Assembly: GCF_003111685.1 (NCBI RefSeq)
Contig: NZ_CP022190.1
Span: 644,001 to 708,000, forward strand
DNA: 64,000 nucleotides
Direction: 5' to 3'
Source: Alloyangia pacifica
Lineage (GTDB): Bacteria > Pseudomonadota > Alphaproteobacteria > Rhodobacterales > Rhodobacteraceae
Shown here: positions 61,425 through 64,000 of the stretch, piece after piece
Layout of the letters: each line of letters starts with the position of its first letter
Position numbering within the stretch: the first letter of the stretch is position 1
Translations under genes and position numbers: made by a program
The notes under the pieces: model-generated
Seen by the model: the letters and a program-made list of their open reading frames with translations, nothing else
What the model was told of the DNA's origin: nothing
Database searches by the model: none

Positions 61425-62375
61425 ATGAATCGTTCCATTGATACCACCGCTTTCGCCGTGATGGTCCTGCTGTGCCTGATCTGGGGCCTGCAGCAGAGTG
61501 CCATGAAGATTGTCGCCGGCTCGGTCGATCCGATGCTGCAGATCGGCCTGCGCTCGGGTTTGGCCGCGGTGATCGTCCTGGGGCTGAGCCGGGTGTTCCT
61601 GCGCGACCGCTGGCATCGCGGGCTGTTCCTCGGGCCGGGCCTGCTTGTGGGGGTGCTTTTTGCGCTCGAGTTCCTGCTGGTTGCCGAGGGGCTGCGCTGG
61701 ACCACCGCCTCGCATATGGCAGTCTTTCTCTATACCGCGCCGATCTTTGCTGCGATCGGTCTGCATGTGGCGCAGCCGGACGAGCGCATGGCGGCGGTGC
61801 AATGGGTCGGTGTGGCGATCACCTTCTTCGGTGTCGCCGCGATCTTCGTGCTGCCTGAGTTGCGCAGGCCGGGCACGGCACCAAGCGCCGGGATGCTGCT
61901 CGGCGACCTGCTGGGTCTGGGGGCGGGCCTGTGCTGGGGGATGACCACCGTGGTGATCCGCACCACCCGCATCTCCGAGGCGCCGCCAGCTCAGACGCTC
62001 TTCTACCAGTTGGCCATCGCCGGCGCGGCGGCGCTCGGCTTTTGCGCGCTGACCGGGCGGCTGTCGTTCGAGCCCACGCCACCGGTGCTGGCCAGCCTGT
62101 CTTTTCAGACGCTGATCGTCTGCAGCCTCAGCTTCCTCGTCTGGTTCCGCATGCTGCAGATCTACCGCTCGTCGCGGCTCGGGGTGCTGAGCTTCATGAC
62201 CCCGGTTTTCGGTGTGGCCAGCGGGGGGCTGCTGCTCGGCGAGGCGCTGAGCTCCGAATTCCTTCTGGGAGGGGCGCTCGTGCTGGCGGGGATGATCATC
62301 GTTCAATCGCACGAGTGGATCACCGCCCGCCGCGCGGCGCGGGCCGGGCAGGGGCCGCTCTGCGGGCAGACCTGA
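61425..62375 (+). CDS. EamA/DMT-family transporter
   Basis: A 316-residue protein with ten helices in two EamA repeats. LIWGLQQSAMKIV and ALEFLLVAEGLRWTTASHMAVF are in repeat 1, GLGAGLCWGMTTVVIR in repeat 2. Such proteins export small metabolites or drugs. It is paired with the divergent AraC regulator, which suggests an inducible exporter. Confidence 0.93.
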   Translation: MNRSIDTTAFAVMVLLCLIWGLQQSAMKIVAGSVDPMLQIGLRSGLAAVIVLGLSRVFLRDRWHRGLFLGPGLLVGVLFALEFLLVAEGLRWTTASHMAVFLYTAPIFAAIGLHVAQPDERMAAVQWVGVAITFFGVAAIFVLPELRRPGTAPSAGMLLGDLLGLGAGLCWGMTTVVIRTTRISEAPPAQTLFYQLAIAGAAALGFCALTGRLSFEPTPPVLASLSFQTLIVCSLSFLVWFRMLQIYRSSRLGVLSFMTPVFGVASGGLLLGEALSSEFLLGGALVLAGMIIVQSHEWITARRAARAGQGPLCGQT

Positions 62376-62922
62376 GGCGCGAGCAGGCACCTGCGCCCTC
62401 GACGCGCTCGAGCCGGCCCGGGACGAGGTCGCAGGCGTCGGCGGCAATCGCCAGCCCCAGCTGGTCGAGCCGCTCTCGGGTTCGCGTCGCCCCGACGTCG
62501 GAGGTATCCGGCCACTCCCGCCCCGCCGGCTCTGGGCTTGAGCGACCCGAGGCAGGAAAAGCGCTGACCAGTTTCGCCGAGCCGTCCGCGATTTGACACT
62601 GGCCCGATCTCCGCTCGGGAAGGGGAACGGTGCGGCGGAGCCATGTCAGGGAGGGGCAGCGGCAACGCGGGCCGCCTCGCTGCGCAGCCCACAAGTGTGC
62701 GAAAATATGCACAAAAATGAGCGCTCCGCGCGGAAACCTCTGAGACGTTCCTGAGAAGCTTTGCGGATCGAGAGAACCATGGCTTGCGCGACGTCAATTT
62801 TCGGTCAACCCTCGCGCCGCGGAGTAAGCCTGAATTTTGGCTGTCATGAACCCGTCAAAAACAAATTCTACACGCGCGTCACGGCTGCTACGGCCGGGAC
62901 CGGGAAACGGGGAGATACGATT
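62376..62922. other. Intergenic region upstream of the binding protein gene
   Basis: About 545 bases with no recognised gene. A minus-strand frame containing GATRTRERLDQLGLAIAADA looks partly coding-like but cannot be assigned. A Pho-box-like sequence lies at 62841-62858. Confidence 0.45.
62841..62858 (+). promoter_or_regulatory. Pho-box-like site
   Basis: CTGTCAT-GAAC-CCGTCAA: the first half is identical to the Pho-box repeat CTGTCAT, the second matches five of seven, with the correct four-base spacer. It is 64 bases before the binding protein start, where PhoB would activate. Confidence 0.5.
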
Positions 62923-64000
62923 GTGAAAACGAATACAAAGATTTGGCTCGCGGGTGTCGCGGCGCTGATGGCCACCACGTCGATGGTACAGGCGCAGGAC
63001 CTGGCCGCGCTCGAGGCCGCTGCAAAGGAAGAGGGCATGCTGACCACCATCGCCCTGCCGCACAGCTGGTGCGGCTACGGCGACGTGATCGCCGGCTTCA
63101 AGGCGAAATACCCCGAGATCGAGGTCAACGAGCTCAACCCCGACGCGGGGTCTGCCGACGAGTTGGAAGCGGTGCGCGCCAACAAGGGCAACACCGGCCC
63201 GCAGGCGCCCGACGTCCTCGATGTGGGCCTCTCCTTCGGCCCGCAAGCCAAGGAAGAAGGCCTGCTGCAGCCCTACAAGGTCTCTACCTGGGACGAGATC
63301 CCCGACGCGGTCAAGGACGCCGACGGCTACTGGTACGGCGATTATTACGGCGTGATGTCCTTCATGGTGAACAAGGACCTGATCGACACCACCCCCGAGG
63401 ACTGGTCGGATCTGCTGAAGCCGGAATACGCCGGCTCGGTGGCGCTGGCGGGCGATCCGCGCGCCTCGAACCAAGCGATTCTCGCGGTGCTCGCCGCGGG
63501 CATGGCCGAAGGCGGTGCCGCCGGCAAGGACGCAGGCTCGAAGGGGCTCGAGTTCTTCAAGCAGATGAACGAGGCGGGTAACTTCGTGCCGGTGATCGGC
63601 AAGGCCGGCACGCTGGCGCAGGGCGCGACCCCGATCACCATCATGTGGGACTACAACGCGCTCGCGGCCCGCGACACGCTGAACGGCAACCCGCCGGTCG
63701 ACGTGGTGGTGCCGAAGTCGGGCGTCCTCGCGGGCGTCTACGTGCAGGGCATCTCGGCCCATGCGCCGCACCCCAACGCCGCCAAGCTGTGGATGGAGTA
63801 TCTCTACTCCGACGAAGGCCAGAGCCTGTGGCTCAAGGGCTACTGCCACCCGGCGCGCTTCAACGCCATGGCCGCGGCCGACAAGATCCCGGCCGAGCTG
63901 CTCGAGGCGCTGCCGCCGGCAGAGAGCTACGAGGCCGCCTACTTCCCGACGCTCGACGAGCAGGCGGGCAACAAGGAAGCGGTTGTCGGCGGCTGGGATG
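62923..64000 (+). CDS. ABC transporter periplasmic binding protein (partial)
   Basis: The gene runs off the window after 359 codons. GTG 62923 (GGGGAGA upstream) opens a signal peptide WLAGVAALMATTSMVQA-QD. The mature part, LEAAAKEEGMLTTIALPHSW, DVLDVGLSFGPQAKEEGL and VVVPKSGVLAGVYVQGISA, matches the AfuA/PotD-like binding proteins used for iron, polyamines, thiamine or 2-aminoethylphosphonate. The Pho-box-like site upstream favours a phosphorus-related ligand. Confidence 0.88.
   Translation, partial: MKTNTKIWLAGVAALMATTSMVQAQDLAALEAAAKEEGMLTTIALPHSWCGYGDVIAGFKAKYPEIEVNELNPDAGSADELEAVRANKGNTGPQAPDVLDVGLSFGPQAKEEGLLQPYKVSTWDEIPDAVKDADGYWYGDYYGVMSFMVNKDLIDTTPEDWSDLLKPEYAGSVALAGDPRASNQAILAVLAAGMAEGGAAGKDAGSKGLEFFKQMNEAGNFVPVIGKAGTLAQGATPITIMWDYNALAARDTLNGNPPVDVVVPKSGVLAGVYVQGISAHAPHPNAAKLWMEYLYSDEGQSLWLKGYCHPARFNAMAAADKIPAELLEALPPAESYEAAYFPTLDEQAGNKEAVVGGWD

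Noticed and set aside
62320..62712. Minus-strand frame with GATRTRERLDQLGLAIAADA
   Set aside because: Part of it looks coding, but no family could be named and it has no plausible start, so it is left as intergenic.
1..64000. tRNA, rRNA, CRISPR arrays and metabolite riboswitches
   Set aside because: I looked for tRNA arms, repeated spacer arrays and conserved riboswitch cores by eye and found none that I can support; a covariance-model scan would be decisive.

Overview
The window is GC-rich, dense in catabolic operons and carries four transporter systems of the TRAP, SulP and ABC types. The heterotetrameric sarcosine oxidase operon (soxBDAG) with glyA and purU, an NDUFS4-like complex I accessory subunit and a possible DddD-type DMSP enzyme all point to an alphaproteobacterium of the Rhodobacterales/Roseobacter group. 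The genus cannot be set from sequence reading alone. I saw no rRNA, tRNA or CRISPR array.

Layout. 1-6.3 kb: sarcosine oxidase operon plus glyA and purU (methyl-group and C1-folate catabolism). 6.5-9.0 kb: an FMN 2-hydroxyacid dehydrogenase and a CaCA cation antiporter. 9.3-18.1 kb: a divergent cluster, with a Gfo/Idh/MocA protein and a GntR/UTRA regulator on the minus strand and, on the plus strand, an SsuD-like monooxygenase, a YdhF-like aldo/keto reductase, a flavin reductase, a three-gene TRAP transporter and a YeiH-type exporter. I read this as an oxidative desulfonation pathway, most likely a sulfo-SMO (sulfoquinovose) variant with a NAD-dependent gateway glycosidase. 18.4-26.0 kb: LysR, TAXI-TRAP transporter, sulfatase and SulP permease, a second organosulfur unit. 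26.1-29.9 kb: a frameshifted two-domain lipoprotein gene and a DUF3604 protein.

30.2-38.0 kb: serine acetyltransferase-like and VOC genes, an M20 amidohydrolase with LysR, then a beta-hydroxyacid dehydrogenase, an aldehyde dehydrogenase and a DUF3100 plus small membrane protein pair. 38.1-43.7 kb: a LysR regulator divergent from a GMC oxidoreductase and a two-domain CaiB-type CoA transferase resembling DddD, followed by the decayed 5' end of a BCCT (choline/betaine/DMSP type) transporter. 43.7-48.2 kb: an IS5 remnant, DUF421/DUF998 membrane genes, a PHB-depolymerase-like esterase with a ribbon-helix-helix regulator, and a lone glycosyltransferase next to an AT-rich tract. 48.4-50.5 kb: two IS903-like elements rearranged by what looks like inside-out transposition.

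50.9-59.1 kb is ordinary chromosome: the NDUFS4-like gene, uvrB with a textbook terminator, several small envelope proteins and lipoproteins, HdeD-like and AI-2E-family membrane proteins and a phospholipase D-like lipoprotein. 59.1-60.5 kb is a gene graveyard with remnants of a short-chain dehydrogenase and a ring-cleaving dioxygenase. 60.5-62.4 kb has an AraC regulator divergent from an EamA exporter. The window ends inside a periplasmic binding protein gene preceded by a Pho-box-like site.

The two organosulfur units lie back to back and would work together: import of sulfonates and sulfate esters, removal of sulfite or sulfate in the cytoplasm, and export of the inorganic anion.
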